A stretch of DNA of 64,000 nt from Fomes fomentarius (GCA_022606135.1 JABYQN010000005.1:558001-622000), one strand, 5' to 3'; counted from the stretch's first letter, positions 1-12,151 are shown. Made by a program: numbers and translations. Notes: generated from the letters alone by a model not told the origin.

Positions 1-334
1 CGCAGCAATCAGCCTACACAAACAGGGCATGGGGGCCATGAAGAGTGGGATCGGAGGGTCGTGTGCTGCCTGAGGTTCAGTGGACTCAAGAACGTGGACT
101 TGTCATTCCTTCGTTCATTCTGCGTAGACTGTAGCTTACGGATCCGTTATTGAGGTTGTGGGAAGCTCTGCGTGAGAGCGCATACTGAACTCTCGCGCCT
201 TTCTGGCCGTGGATTTGCCGGAGCGGTTACAAAGGTAGGGAAGGGCGCATCAGAGGGTGCAGTGTGGCCGACGCGACCGCATCAAAGTCGCGTTCCCCTA
301 TACAGTTTCCCACGCCCCCTCTTTGTCTGGCGCC
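1..334. other. upstream flank of the first gene; no gene seen
   Basis: This stretch lies upstream of the first coding region. It has no long frame that continues into the following gene and probably holds that gene's promoter and leader. The pyrimidine-rich run just before the start codon (about 301-334) resembles a basidiomycete 5' leader. A gene entering from beyond the left edge cannot be excluded. Confidence 0.4.
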
Positions 335-2869
335 ATGAACGACTTGACGCACTCGAACGACCTCGACGAGCTCAAACGATGGCTCAGCATTTACCAGGGC
401 AAGTCGAGGAAGCAGGCGCAAGAAAACTTTGATTTGACCGCGGAGAACGCGTACCTGAAAGAACAGGTTGCACGACTGCAGGCGGAACTCAAGCGCGCCC
501 AAGATGTCGATGCCTCCGCCACCTGTCCTGGGTGCGCGTCGAGGAGTCAGTTGGCCACAAGACGCGTATGTATTCTTGAAGTTGCATACTCGGTATGAAT
601 CAATTCATGAATTGACTATTGATGCCTCTCGTTTGATCGTCACAGCGCCAGTCAAGCGATACAGGCTTGAAGACGCCGCCCCCCTCGAACCGCCGGACGC
701 CTGAGGAGCGTTTGAAAGTGCATATGTCGATCAGGAACGAACAGGAGAGCAGCGAGGAGGAAAACTTGGCCGACGTCGCGGCAGATGCGTGGCGACGCCG
801 GATGGAAGAGGTGGGTGGCCCCTTCATTGTCTCCCGGCCTATGCGCTCATTCATGAGGTTCCGCGAATAGAGGGCTACCGCCAAGCGGAAACGCGTCGAA
901 TCTTCACGGCGGGATGTGGACTCTGGTTCGGTTGCGTCATCGCGTGTTGCGATGAAGAGACCGAAGCTCGCTGTCCCGCAAGTCGTTGTGACCCGTTTGA
1001 CCCCTGAGGCGAGAAAGAGGTATACGTCCTTTTCGGCTTCCCCCTCTCCCCCCAAATACAGGCGGCGGGCCCCTGTTGTGCGCGAGTCTTCAGAACAGGA
1101 GGAGGATGAGGAGGAGGATGAAGATGAGAAGGACGACAAAGACGAAGACGAGGAGGAGGAAGAAGAGGAAGAGGAACACGAAGAAGGCAAAGAACGGACG
1201 TGCTCCTCTCTCTCTGACCTGTCCGAGTTGTCCGAGTTAGAGCCATCCCGGCCTTCCACCCCCGCTCTGCCTACGCCAGCAAAGTCACGACAAGACATGA
1301 TGGATGTCGACCCTGCACCGGCCACCGAGAAGATCGTGCAACCGAATTCGGCAAGCGAGCCGTCTCGCACTCAGCAGAAAGTGATTCACCATCGTTCGCC
1401 ATCGAGGGAGCTATCCTATTTCAACCCCGAAGAAGCGACCGCGGCGGCGCAACGTGCCCCCGCTCCTTCCTCGGGTGATCAGCCTGACCCGAACGGGGCT
1501 ACACAACAATTAGCAACGCAAGAAGAGCTCCCGCCGCCTCAGCCAATGTCGTCTTCTCAAGCAGCACCGCATCCGGACCCTCTCATGTCTGCCTCTACTC
1601 ATCGGCCGTCGTCCGGTCAGCAGCTGCCATCGACTGCTCAACAAGAACCTTCGACCATGCAGCACTCGCCCAATCCTCAGCATGGCCCATTGACCACCCA
1701 TGAGCCCCCAGCCTCATCTGTTAATGTTTCACCCAACATCAACCATAGTCTAGCGAAACCCCTTGCGGCTACTGGACCGTCTCAGACTGCACTTTCTACT
1801 CGGTCCGGTCCCTCACAGCAGCCGGTCGCTCCAGGTCGGCAAACTCCTACCCCAGCAGTCTCCTCTTCCTCTGCTGCCCGGCCTGTGGGAAGCAGTCACG
1901 CTGACCAGGCCAATCCGTATCAGAATCGGCCTAAACGATACGAGCAGGTGATAGTTGGCGGTATACGAGTCAAAATACCGCCGCCGTTGATGAACGCAGA
2001 AGCTCACCAGGACCGTATGAGTGGTTGCGAACCGTTCGAGGTGTCTGTTGAGTCTGAATTCTCTAAAGCCACCGCGGGCCGATTCCTGTTGAATGACGCG
2101 TTTGGCGGTTCTACGAACGCCGTCGTCACGGTCAGCCAGATTGGAGAGAACTTCTTGTTCCCCCGGGTCTCCATGAATCCTCATCTCCCGCGTTACTTCG
2201 GCATGCCTGGTCTTTTCCTCACCGCGACAAAGGGTCAGCAGTGGAAGACTGGACCACAAAAGGTCATCCTTGGCATATGCACTCAGCACTACTGGTATCT
2301 GGGAGATTACGAGCTCACGCCCGCCAAGCACATAGAAGCGGAGGAGTATAGAGATTGGCCTCTGAAGGTGAGATAGTTCTGTCCATCTTTGCGTGTTTCA
2401 TGTGTGCTTATAGACGTCAAGTTGAAGGAGGAATGGGCAGGTCGTGCGGGGTCACAGAGAGATATCCGAGCTCGTGTAGCCCTGAGACGCAAGCTGAATC
2501 GAGAGCCGGCTCCCGATGAGGTCGCTGCTGCGTTCGTTGGCAACAGAAATCCGTTCAAGGATATCAAGGTGGAGCAGATCATCGAGGACTACGACAAGGG
2601 GCTCGAGGTGGGTGATTTGCTTTTTCCAAGCTTGTCCAACAACTGGTGGTGCTCATGAACTAATCAATTTCTCCGATTATTCTTCACAGACAATGTATGT
2701 GTGGCGCATGAACTGCGCCCGTTTCGACAACGAATTCCTCCACGAGATTTATCAAGTCCTCGCCAAGCACCAGGATAAGAAAGTGAAGATTGGCAATCCG
2801 GCAATGCCAGAAAACGAAACATCGTCCGCGCCTGCCCCGACCCAGGAACTCGCTCATCTCCCCCAGTAA
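335..2869 (+). CDS. acidic, serine/proline-rich protein with a conserved C-terminal domain of unknown function
   Basis: The function is not recognised. The chosen ATG opens a short coiled-coil-like segment (heptad-like L/A pattern, roughly residues 8-50). A basic KRKR cluster after the second intron looks like a nuclear localisation signal. Then come a glutamate/aspartate tract (encoded at about 1095-1190) and a long low-complexity Ser/Pro/Gln/Thr region. The C-terminal part (about 1930-2869) is compositionally normal and globular, with many aromatics and motifs such as PRYFGMPG, YWYLGDYEL and MYVWRMNCARFDNEF; it looks like a basidiomycete-restricted domain of unknown function. At least four introns interrupt it (for example near 572-650, 2368-2424, 2609-2690), and frames join cleanly across them. 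A nuclear or chromatin-associated role is only an inference from the acidic tract and basic motif. Confidence 0.7.
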
Positions 2870-3315
2870 AATGCAATCCTCTATCATTCTTTTCGCTACT
2901 GTACTGTACTGTATGTGCTCTTCTATGAGTGCCTTTGATCTTGATACCGTATCCCCTACTAGACCATACTTTTGCCTCTTGCCCTATTAATGATACGCTA
3001 TTTCCCATGCTTTGGTACCATATCTCCTACTGTCCTTTGATCGACATCATTCCTATGGATCCGTGCGTCGTATTCTTCATAGCCGAAGCTTGAATCCGCC
3101 GCATCTCGCCTTTCGTGAAAACGACACTGCAACCTTGGCAAGACACCACATGTTGACAACTGCGTGCAGTAGAGTTTGAGTGGATTCAGTGCGAACCTGA
3201 GAGAATGAATGATGAAGGAAACAGTCACTGCATGTCGGGGGTCCGTAGGTAGAAGACGGCTGTGACTACATCACGTAGGACAGTTGATCTTATCTGTGTG
3301 TATTTCTGGCCATGA

Positions 3316-3341
3316 GGCGTAGACACAGGTGTGTCTACGCC
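3316..3341. repeat. perfect 12-bp inverted repeat, copy 1
   Basis: The arm GGCGTAGACACA is followed by a 2-nt spacer (GG) and its exact reverse complement TGTGTCTACGCC. The core GTAGACACA/TGTGTCTAC recurs in a second palindrome 417 bp downstream. It could be a dimeric transcription-factor site, a hairpin, or part of a degenerate miniature element. Confidence 0.85.
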
Positions 3342-3732
3342 ACGTAGGCCCCCTCTGTGTCTAGAGTATGCCTACAGGTACAACCGTTCAGTATGCCGCA
3401 CCATGAACCCTTGGCTTCACAAAAACTACCTCAGTTCATCAAAGGAGGCTTCAGTGACTTGTGCTCGAGATGATTGATACCATTTCTCTCCTTTAGGATG
3501 TTGTGGATCGTCCAAAGGCTTGCTGCACAGGTGTTCCCTTTGTATCGAGCTCAGTACACGAGTTCTCGGTCATGTAATTGAGTGTTATATATTGTTAGGC
3601 CAAATCATTGTCCCAAAGACACGATTCTGCATAAACAGCCAGTGAACATGTTCCCGCTTGGTTCTCCCAATTGCAAGCTTCTGCCCGTGGGTATGCACGG
3701 CCTCGGCTAGATCAGATGATATGCCATAGCGA

Positions 3733-3759
3733 GACGTAGACACAGGGTGTGTCTACGTC
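3733..3759. repeat. perfect 12-bp inverted repeat, copy 2
   Basis: The arm GACGTAGACACA is followed by GGG and its exact reverse complement TGTGTCTACGTC. The second base of the arm changes from G to A relative to copy 1, and the opposite arm carries the matching change, so pairing is preserved. Flanks share ccat upstream and a cgtagg/cctag-like sequence downstream. Confidence 0.85.
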
Positions 3760-4227
3760 GCCTAGATCACCATCTGCTAATCTGTGCCTACTATGGTCTA
3801 GCAAAATCCCTGCATCATAGGGCAACCCAACGCTTATGCCACGTACCGCATGTGTCTATCTGAGTCTAGTGTTGCCGTGGAGTCAGAGCACTCCGGAGTG
3901 CAGACCACTCAACAATAGAGGGGATCCGGAAGCAGCATTCGAAGTACTACTTTGTTCAAGAGTCAAATCTTCATGGAGTCGCCCCGTTCTTGTTGTGTCA
4001 GGTAGCTAAATACACAGTAATAAACGTGTGAGCATGCAGCAGGAGAATACGCAAAACTTAGCATATTTGGGCGCCTACATTGCACAGAAGTGATCACCAT
4101 TATGGATCGAGATCCGTTACTGACGTCCACGGGTTGGTGATGCGTTTGCATCTTGGTCGCAACTACATACCTCCACCGCCGCCGCCTCAGGGACCACTGT
4201 CCTAGACACCTTTTGCTCCTATCTGCG

Positions 4228-7200
4228 ATGCCTCCTCGAAAGAAGGCCAGACCCAACTCATCCAAAGCTGCGGCAGCAACAGCCAGGTCGGAGAGCGGTG
4301 CCACTGATGTCACAACGAAGGACACACGAGGCGGTAAGGCGGGGACCTCGCGTCGAAATGTGCGCGGGCGTAGGGGAGGTTTGAAGGATATGCTGGATAT
4401 GCCCCTGGATATACTGTTCGAAGTGAGTACAACTACATAGTGTCTCCTGTAACGTTATTCGACGCCGGGACGTCACGGTCTAGCTTCTATCGGAAGACTA
4501 CAGGCTACTCGGCCGCGTGCTTGTACAGGATGCTACATCACGCGGCTACCGGACTTGTGGACGCACGCGAGCGCCGTGGTATCATCCTCAACTTCTGTGT
4601 TGAGGTAGAAGAATTTGCGTCGATGTTCCATCTCTGCACTGTATATGCTCTTCCAGTGCAGGCATGGAGCACAGGGGCATGCCTTAGTATAGGTATACAA
4701 TCCCGAGGTAATCGTATCTGTTCTTTTGCATATATCTAGTCTTCGCATCGGTGGCATCAACCGATGTAACATGTTGTTACATCCTAATCGCATCAATGTT
4801 CAAATGAAACCAGTGTTCGTCGAGTCGTTTCATTGAAAGTACATCTACGATGGTGACACAAATTTAATATCACATGGTGGTCCCCTTTGATCTGACTCGT
4901 GTTATCAGCGTGGGACTGCATGTACTAACGGTCTGCGCCGTACGATGGACATTTGGATATGTTTTGCCATTTATTCAGGATGTAACAGCTCGTCACACAA
5001 GTCGATGCCCCCGGTGTCGTGTGCACACACGCTAAACGAACTCGTCCGGCTGACAATGATGCCATAGATCTTCAGTTTGATGCACCCGCGCGACCTCCTC
5101 AACCTCGCACGCACATCCAAGCCGTTGCGAGCGCTCCTGATGAATCGGCAGTCCGCGCCTTTCTGGAAGGCTGCGAGGCAGCAGGTGGAGGGACTTCCCG
5201 ACTGCCCGCCGTATCTCAGCGAGCCGGAGTATGCCAACCTCGCGTTCTTCTCGCATTGCCATGTAAGCCGCCTCCTGGGTCCTGGTTGCCTGCGCAGATG
5301 ACCTATCGATCGGTAGAGTTGTCTCAAGAATAACATCAAGACGGTCATATGGGAATTTTCGGTGCGGTACTGTCAGCAGTGCAAAGAGGGCATGTGAGTT
5401 TTGTGCCCGAGCCCTTGAAAGCAGCAGTTGACATTGTATGACAAGGTTGATGGACTATGCATCGAACATGGGCTATACAGAGTTCGTGCAAGGCCAAACA
5501 GGCACCGATAAACCCTTCCTCAACATATGCCTTGCTCCGCTCACGTACGAAAGGTCTTCCCGATGTCGTGCTATTGCCTGACAACGTCAACAGGAAGGGT
5601 TCGAAGTACGATGAAATTCATTACCACGCTCCAGAAGTCGAAGATTTCAAGAAGCAGTATAATACGTTATCTAGCTTCGCGGAGAAGAAACACTTAGTGG
5701 AAGAAGCAATAGCAGGCGTGGCGCACAGAAAGCAGGTACGTAGCAAGGGTGGTGATTTATCTAATGCATTGGGCTCAAGATCTGCTAGCACGCTGCGGCT
5801 ATGCAAGTCTATAAGGCCAAACTAGAGGAGGCTCGGGTACTTGAACTGGATGCAATCAAGGAGGCTCGTTTCGTAGCGTATGGCAATCACTTTATTTCCG
5901 GAATCATGCTCCGGAATCATGCTAATGACCTCGTGGACAGCATCCAGAAGCGTCTGCGTCAGGAGGGTTGGGGTAATGAACTCGACCTGATGCCCAATTA
6001 CGAGTTGCGCTTCTTCTCGAAGCAGAAGCCATGTCGCAAGAGCCAGAAATTGACCGAGCACGGTTCGTCTGATTGCACTGCGTCGCACTCAATATTCCAT
6101 CCCTAATCACCCCCGTGTTGGTAGGCTGGCAACAGATACGCAAGGACGTCGTCGACTACATAGACAAACTGCGCACCAGACGTCTCAACCAGGAACGCCA
6201 CACGCTTCTTTGTGCGCGGCTCACGAAGTTGGCCGAGGTCGTCACCGAGTGGGAGCACGCTCAGGGTCCCAGGTCTGCGGACACGGATTGGCACCCAAAC
6301 TTTGCGGACTTTGCGTGCACAAGCGCATTCCGGGCTCTCATAGAAGCCCCAACGGAGACAGATGTGACCAAGCAGCATTTCCTCCAACTCGTGGACCAAC
6401 TACATGAGCTCCGGAACACTTGGCTGGAGCAACGCCGCGCTGAGTTTGAGGCGAAGGTACCTGAGGAGTTAGTGCAGCAAGGCGTATCTCCATTGTCACT
6501 CGCTTCCGTCTCATTCAACTGCAAGTCGTGCATCCGGAGAGGGCTTAGGTGGCCGCAGATCTTATCCCACGCCTGTGCCCGGAGTACATCTAGGTACTTT
6601 CTGGAGGATACTGAACAACAGCTTAGACAAGCGCTCGCAGTCACTTGCCGAAGAGTGGGCCTCCTGCCGGTATGGCTAGCTGACTCCCATAAGACGTTCA
6701 CCTTCCAGCCGCCGCTTGAAGGCACAATCGCAGCGATACGAGCTTGTGGCAGGGATCCCGCGACAGCAAGTTATGAGGAAATGGAGACCTGTGGCGTCCG
6801 GTTGATCTGCAGGAGCTGTCCGCCGCCACACTCCCACTACGAGGTTTTCGACTGGAAGGATGCGGTACGTGTAGCTTGTTCGTGAATGGAACTTATGATG
6901 TGCTTACATGAGGATCTAGGCGATACACGGTTTTGTCACCGTGAATTCGCTGCCAACCGTAGTAGCGTTGCACACTCCTGTGTGGGAGGCGCTCGACGCA
7001 GCGCATACGTCTCGAGTTCTGCTGCTTGAGGGTCTTTAGAGTTCGGATGCTGAGGTCAATCATCTGTTGAAGCCCTTGACTGTGTGCGGCTGCAGACACT
7101 GTCGCTGTCGAATCAAAGTGGGCAACTTCGCCGCCCACTTCAACAGGTGAGTGCTTCCTTGGCCGTGGGCGATGGGAGTTGGCTACATATGGGCTGACAC

Positions 7201-7372
7201 TGGCATTGGTGGAATGGCATCCAGGACCCAACATACACTACCTGCATAACAGACAACTTCCTCTGCGCGCCCTCATCGATCTGGATACATTCTCAGGCAC
7301 GCGCATGCGACCCGGAGGTTGTCGCCGATGTTCAGGCGCAACGTGCCTTCGTATCTTCCTCCCTACCCACCT
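4228..7372 (+). CDS. F-box protein, possibly decaying (in-frame TAG at 7037)
   Basis: This is a predicted substrate-recognition subunit of an SCF ubiquitin ligase. Exon 1 (4228-4422, 65 codons) carries a basic N-terminus and the start of the F-box (MPLDILFE). After a long intron, exon 2 (5068-5262) continues with the F-box (MHPRDLLNLARTSKPLRALL) and the LPDCPPYLSEPEYANLAF region typical of an expanded Agaricomycete F-box family. A CxxC pair follows in the third exon (about 5329-5393). The rest is a long helical region with several short introns, including one at about 6866-6920. The frame after that intron hits TAG at 7037-7039, yet the same frame stays open beyond it and encodes a Cys/His-rich segment (CGCRHCRC, then FAAHFNR) ending in a good donor near 7148. 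A final exon to 7372 is plausible. The gene is either disrupted, has an extra unrecognised intron, or ends at 7039. Confidence 0.6.
4423..5067 (+). other. unusually long first intron of the F-box gene
   Basis: The donor gtgagt at 4423 and acceptor catag ending at 5067 join two phase-0 exons that together form one F-box. The intron is about 645 nt, roughly ten times the usual length in this window. It contains short open frames but nothing I recognise, so it may hold an old insertion. Confidence 0.6.
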
Positions 7373-7690
7373 GATTCTCGACCTTGCGTCCTGCTACGAC
7401 GCCGCGTACAGTCTGTGTATCCTTATGCCCGTCCGTCGATCTGTATTTATGTAGTTGCGGAGTGCCTTAATCAATGAAAAGTTCCGCGAAGGTTTGGAGA
7501 TAGCTAGCGCGGCTTCCCACGTGGGATGATATGATCTATGAGCCGGCTGTGCCACGGCCCACGACCCGCCACAAGCTAGCACAAGCTGTTTGTCGACTTT
7601 GTCACCGTCGTCACCGTGCCCTAGCCAGCCACGCCTACTATTGTCCTCCTAATACACAGGCTGGCGCGTGAGGTTGATTACTGTTTCCAC

Positions 7691-7792
7691 TCTTTCACCT
7701 CACTCCACGACGACATAATATACACCACCGCCGTCTCATCTCTTTCACCTCACCCCACGACTCGCCACTCGCCACTCGACATTATACACACT
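7691..7792 (+). promoter_or_regulatory. promoter region of the ELL gene with a 50-bp-spaced direct repeat
   Basis: TCTTTCACCTCAC followed by Y-CCACGAC occurs at 7691 and again at 7741. Each copy is followed by an A/T-rich stretch (ataatatacac at about 7715, attatacaca at about 7781). The second is about 55 nt before the ELL start codon. TCGCCAC is also repeated twice in tandem. The interval 7373-7690 shows no gene. Confidence 0.45.
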
Positions 7793-7839
7793 CGACCTGC
7801 GGTGCCGCAGCACTCCCACCATCTTTTCGCCATCCCATC

Positions 7840-10447
7840 ATGCCTCTGCCTGCGAGCACTCTCAGCATGGTGGGTCTTCCCCTACCGGGAGACTCAATGT
7901 ACAAGAAACCACGACAAGGCATGATCGTGCGCATGTCCGCGGAGACCTTCGATGCTCTCGATGACCCGCAGAACCATCGCAAGCTCGAGGTGGAGTTTGG
8001 GGACAACCCGGTACGCGTACTGCACTTCTCTATGCGAAAGGTGAGCCCTCACACGGATGCATGCAGGGCCTGCACATCGGTGGTCAGTTCTTCCCCGTCC
8101 AACACACGCCCGAAAACGGGAACCACGAGCTCTACATCCGCGTGTCCCAGGCGAACAAGCCGAGCGCGCCGCTCAAGCTCTACGCCAACGTTATCGGCAA
8201 GTTCATGGTGGAGAGACAGCTGGGGGAGAAAGTACAGGAGACGGTGCGTGACCGCACAAAGCAGGCCGAGGAGGCACGCACCGAACGCAAGACCATCCTA
8301 CTCGACAAGCCCCCCACCCAGCCCAAGGCGAGCAAACAAAAGAAGAAGGAGGTCACCCGTCGGCTCATCCCATCGTCCACCAGCAAAGCCGCTGTGGCCT
8401 CTCCAAGGGTGGCGCCCCTCCCAGCGCCGTCGGCCTCCTCGTCCAAGACTTCCCCTTTGCATGCTTCGGGCCAGGCGGCGAGCTCGATTAGGGCAACGGC
8501 GGGTGCGAGTTCATCTAAGGCGTCGCCATCGCATCCCTCGGCATCGCACTCGAGCGGTGCGGCAGCAGAAGCTGCACTTCCCAGCGGGACCCGAGGACGC
8601 CTCATACATCTTCTTGCTCTCAGGTCTCGCACGCAGGAGGCCACCATCAACAGTTTAGTCGGACGGGACGCCACATCTCGTATGAAAAACGATCTCATAT
8701 CTCTCCTGCAAGTGGTGAGTGGCTCATTGTCTTTGTTTCTTGTCGACTTTCTCAGCATATATGCATGTAGGTGGCAGAGTCGGTGCCTGTAGCAAAAAAC
8801 AGTGACCCCAACATTCCACAACGCTGGCAGCTCAAGCTCGAATCATGGCGCGAAGTGCGACCGTACGAATGGCCAAGCCTCACAGATGAGGAGCGCACAC
8901 ACCTTGCGCGGCAGACTCGCACAGCTTACAAAGACCTCCGGATCCCGCAAGACGATCCCATCTGGGAAGTCGCTCGGTACCAGCCAGCGCCAGGGGCGTC
9001 AGGTAGTACTGCCGCTGGTGCGCGCGCTCCGGGAGAGAAGAATGGTGTGGTAATGACGAAGAAGACAAAGAGCGCGGGCGACGGAGTGCGGAATCGCAAG
9101 CAGGTGTCGGACATCATGGTTCCCGCCAAGGACGAGAGCAGTAGGAACAAGGCGCGTGATCTGGACGAGAGTAGCGCGGCTGGCACACCAACGTCCGCGA
9201 CGCGGCCCGCAGTACGCAGACAGCCTGGGTCGGGGTATAGAGTGGCGAAGCACTCTGCAACACCGCCCGTTTCTGACTTGCGCTCGAACTCCCCTCTTCC
9301 TCCACCGAAGAAGCTGGCTCCTCCGGACCCTCGGGAGGGCAGACGAGATCCTCAGGGATCCTCGGCCTCTACGAAGCCCCCTCCCTCCCCGGCGCAGGCG
9401 CGGTCAAGCTCGGTGTCTACCGCTGCGGCCCAAATCCGGAAGAAGCCGAAGGACCCGCAAGCTGCTGCTATTGGGCGCTCTGCAGGAGAACGTAGGGAGG
9501 AGCGGATGCGCGAAAGAGAGAGGGAGCAGGAGAGCGACAAACCGCGAGCTAAGGCGGCTGCCTCGCCTGTTCCCCCGCCTCTACCTTCGTTCAAACGCAA
9601 GAAACCAGTGCAGGACAGCAACGACTCCGAGTATTCCGAGCGCGAGGTCCCGCTTAGTGCCGGTTCGTCTAAGAAGCGTAAGTTGGACGAACCACAACCC
9701 GGTGCCGCAGACAAGGCTCGTGGGAGAGACCTCTCGTTACCGAAGAAGCCCGTACTGCGCGAACCGTCCCCACTGAGCGCTCCCCGTATGAAGATCAAGA
9801 AAGAGGCGTCTCCGCTCTCTACAGCGTTTTCGCCTCCTCGATCCACATCCGTGCGGTCGTCATTGCCTCCCCGCCCAGCTGCCGCCCCCGACAGGGCACA
9901 CCACTCGTCCTCTTCGTCCTCCTCTAGCGCGAAGAACACCAAATCCGCCGCCGAGCCTGCACGGTCGGGCAAGTCTCGCCGGGAGTCTGCTATCTACACG
10001 TCATCCTCTGAGGACGAGTCGGAACGCAGCGTGCCGGTCGTCCGCGATCGCACAGCCCCAGAAGCGCACTCGCCACCCGAGGATCCTACCCCGAAGCGGT
10101 TCAAAGCGACGCACACCCCGCTCTTCAAGCAGCGACCTCTGCCCAAGGACAGGGGCGGGCTGCGCAAGTACTACGAGGGCTGCTGGCGGACCTACCACGA
10201 GCTGCATAAGACCCAGATGCAGCGGCGGGACCAGCTCGAGCGCCTGCTGCAGAGGGAGGAGGGCAGGGGTTATGCGGACCCGTCGGACGAGGATATGGAC
10301 ATGGGCGAGCTGGAGCCGGATGTGCTGGAGGTGTTCATGGAGGACCTGAATGCGGTCACGAAAGAGCTGCAGAAGGTGCGCCAGGCATACGAGAGGCTGG
10401 GCGATCGGAACAGAGATTCGTTGGGCGAATTGGTGGACGTTTGCTGA
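7840..10447 (+). CDS. RNA polymerase II elongation factor ELL-like protein
   Basis: ELL proteins suppress transient pausing by RNA polymerase II and act in the nucleus. Three exons are clear: 7840-8010, 8067-8714 and 8771-10447, with 56-nt introns and preserved frame. The N-terminal part matches the ELL N-terminal domain (a small beta-rich region with LHIGGQFFPV, then the RGRLIHLLAL helix, SLLQVVAESV and a trailing WREVRPYEWPSLTDEER). The middle, several hundred residues, is low complexity, rich in Ser, Pro, Lys and Arg. The C-terminal about 100 residues (RKYYEGCWRTYHELHKTQ to KVRQAYERL) are a helical segment resembling the occludin/ELL homology domain. N- and C-terminal domains in this order support ELL rather than a chance hit. 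The name rests on motif recognition. Confidence 0.75.
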
Positions 10448-10811
10448 CCTTGGACATCCGAGGTTTGTTTTCTGCGCTTAGATGGAATGGAAGACACCCG
10501 TGCATTCCCTGTACTTGTAGTTTAATCAGGAGGAACACGACTGGATTCGGAATCCACAAAGGACACAAAGGATTGCGTGATGGAAACATTGATCTATTTT
10601 ACAAGAATTCAAGACTGCAGTTTGCGATACCACGCCCATAGAAATATAACTGTTCAGGGACGGCTGGACGGTGAAGGTTGAACACCAACTGCTCGACATT
10701 TATTTATCGTTATCGGCGATACAGAGTAGAGTACATGCAGAGTCCATAAAGCATCAAATCACACATAGGCACCATCGTGACCTCAGAGCTGCGAGCAACC
10801 AATCCACTTCT

Positions 10812-12151
10812 TTAGTCTCTCTGCACGTCATTCAGTATACGCAAGATGTTGATGACTAGGAAGGTATGTCAGTACTGAAGTGAGCAAGCAGGTCGAGACA
10901 ACGCACAGAGATTGATGAAACTGTTGAACAACTAAGTTAGCTACACGGTCTGTAGAGATCGAACAGAAAACATACTCAAGGTAGAGACTGATAGCAGCGG
11001 CAATGTACTCATCATGCGACAGCCTCTTCGTGATGATGTAGGTGTCGTAGATGATATATCCACTGAAGAGGAGGACACCACCCATGGCCAGGACGAGATC
11101 GAAGGTTCGAGAGAAGGGGATGAAAATTCCGACCAGCCCAGTCGTCACTGGAAGGTTCTTCAGTGACTGTGTCACGGTAGACGCTTGCCAGGCACTTACT
11201 AAGAGCAAACAGGCCGGCGAACAGCCAAGAACCCATGCTGGAGAAGTCATACTGCGGCGCAATCAGCAACCATATATAGAACGTTGGCTGGCAACATACC
11301 TTGGATTGCAAAGTGAACAGCGTGAGTCCAAGGAACACTCCAACTGTGATGAGCCTGCGGTAGGTGCAATATGAATACCTCCAACACAGGATGATGGTGG
11401 ACAAGCCAACGCGATGTACGCACAATGCCTGGAGTACAACCTCGTTGTCGATGAAGGCCGTCATGATACCCAAGGTGAAAGCCTCAAGTAGTGTAAAGGT
11501 CGACAACAGCACATAGTTGAGAGGTTCGCTATGCCGCTTCCAGTAGAGCAACCCCAAGTTGACGAGAGTACCGAACAAGGGAACATAGAAAGACCAAGTG
11601 CTGCTCGCGGAGGTTGGAAAGGATACATCGACATGACATAAAAAATAGGCGTACTGCGTTACTACCCAGAAGACCGCATCTTGAGATCGTGAGATCAGTC
11701 CAGCGACAATGGTTGTGGCGACCTACCCCGGTCTGTCAGTATATGCACTGGCTTGGATCGTGATGTAGACCCACAATTTGGCAGACTTGATGAGATACAC
11801 CTTCAGTTAGCCGCTGCATAGCAGAGCTGCGGAGCATAGCACTCACACAATATCGTATACACTTTGCGTACGAACTCGTTTCTGATACTGATCGCGCACT
11901 CAGCGACAGTCGCGCCGTACTAGACGGTACGATGAGTATGAAATCGTACCCACGCGGATGCAGTAACTCACCAAAAAGTCGTCCGGGACATCTCCTACAG
12001 CGGGCTGGTGATAGATCCCTGACCTCCCCGCTACTGAACTGCTCAACAACGGCTGAGATGCGGCGTCGTATCCGGGCGGAGCGTTCTTGCTAGCTTTCGA
12101 ATTGCTGGCATTTCCGGGGTACGGTGGCGGCGGGTTGTCGTAGTAGGCCAT
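10812..12151 (-). CDS. Bax inhibitor-1 / TMBIM family membrane protein
   Basis: This is a multi-pass membrane protein of the BI-1 (lifeguard/TMBIM) family, which acts as a calcium leak channel and stress modulator in ER, Golgi or vacuole membranes. The start codon at 12151 gives a proline-rich cytosolic N-terminus (NPPPPYPG). Several introns follow, then hydrophobic segments such as LVNLGLLYW, LSTFTLLEAFTLGIM, LITVGVFLGLTLF, and FDLVLAMGGVLLFSGYIIYD. The family's two C-terminal acidic pH-sensing positions are visible in YIIYDTYII and YLDFINLF. The YLD/FINL and final FINILRIL segments are recovered only by splicing two small C-terminal introns; the last exon ends at TAA 10812-10814. The gene is divergent from the MFS gene. 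Confidence 0.85.

Larger units (their letters stand above)
2870..4227. other. gene-poor interval with two palindromic repeats
   Basis: No supported gene lies here. Open frames are short and lack splice-joined partners. The stretch contains the two related palindromes listed separately at 3316 and 3733. The last part, before 4228, is presumably the promoter and leader of the F-box gene. Confidence 0.5.

Noticed and set aside
600..1370. Long minus-strand frame rich in serine runs
   Set aside because: It is the complement of the Glu/Asp tract of the + strand gene; the serines come from reading GAG/GAA repeats backwards, and there are no motifs.
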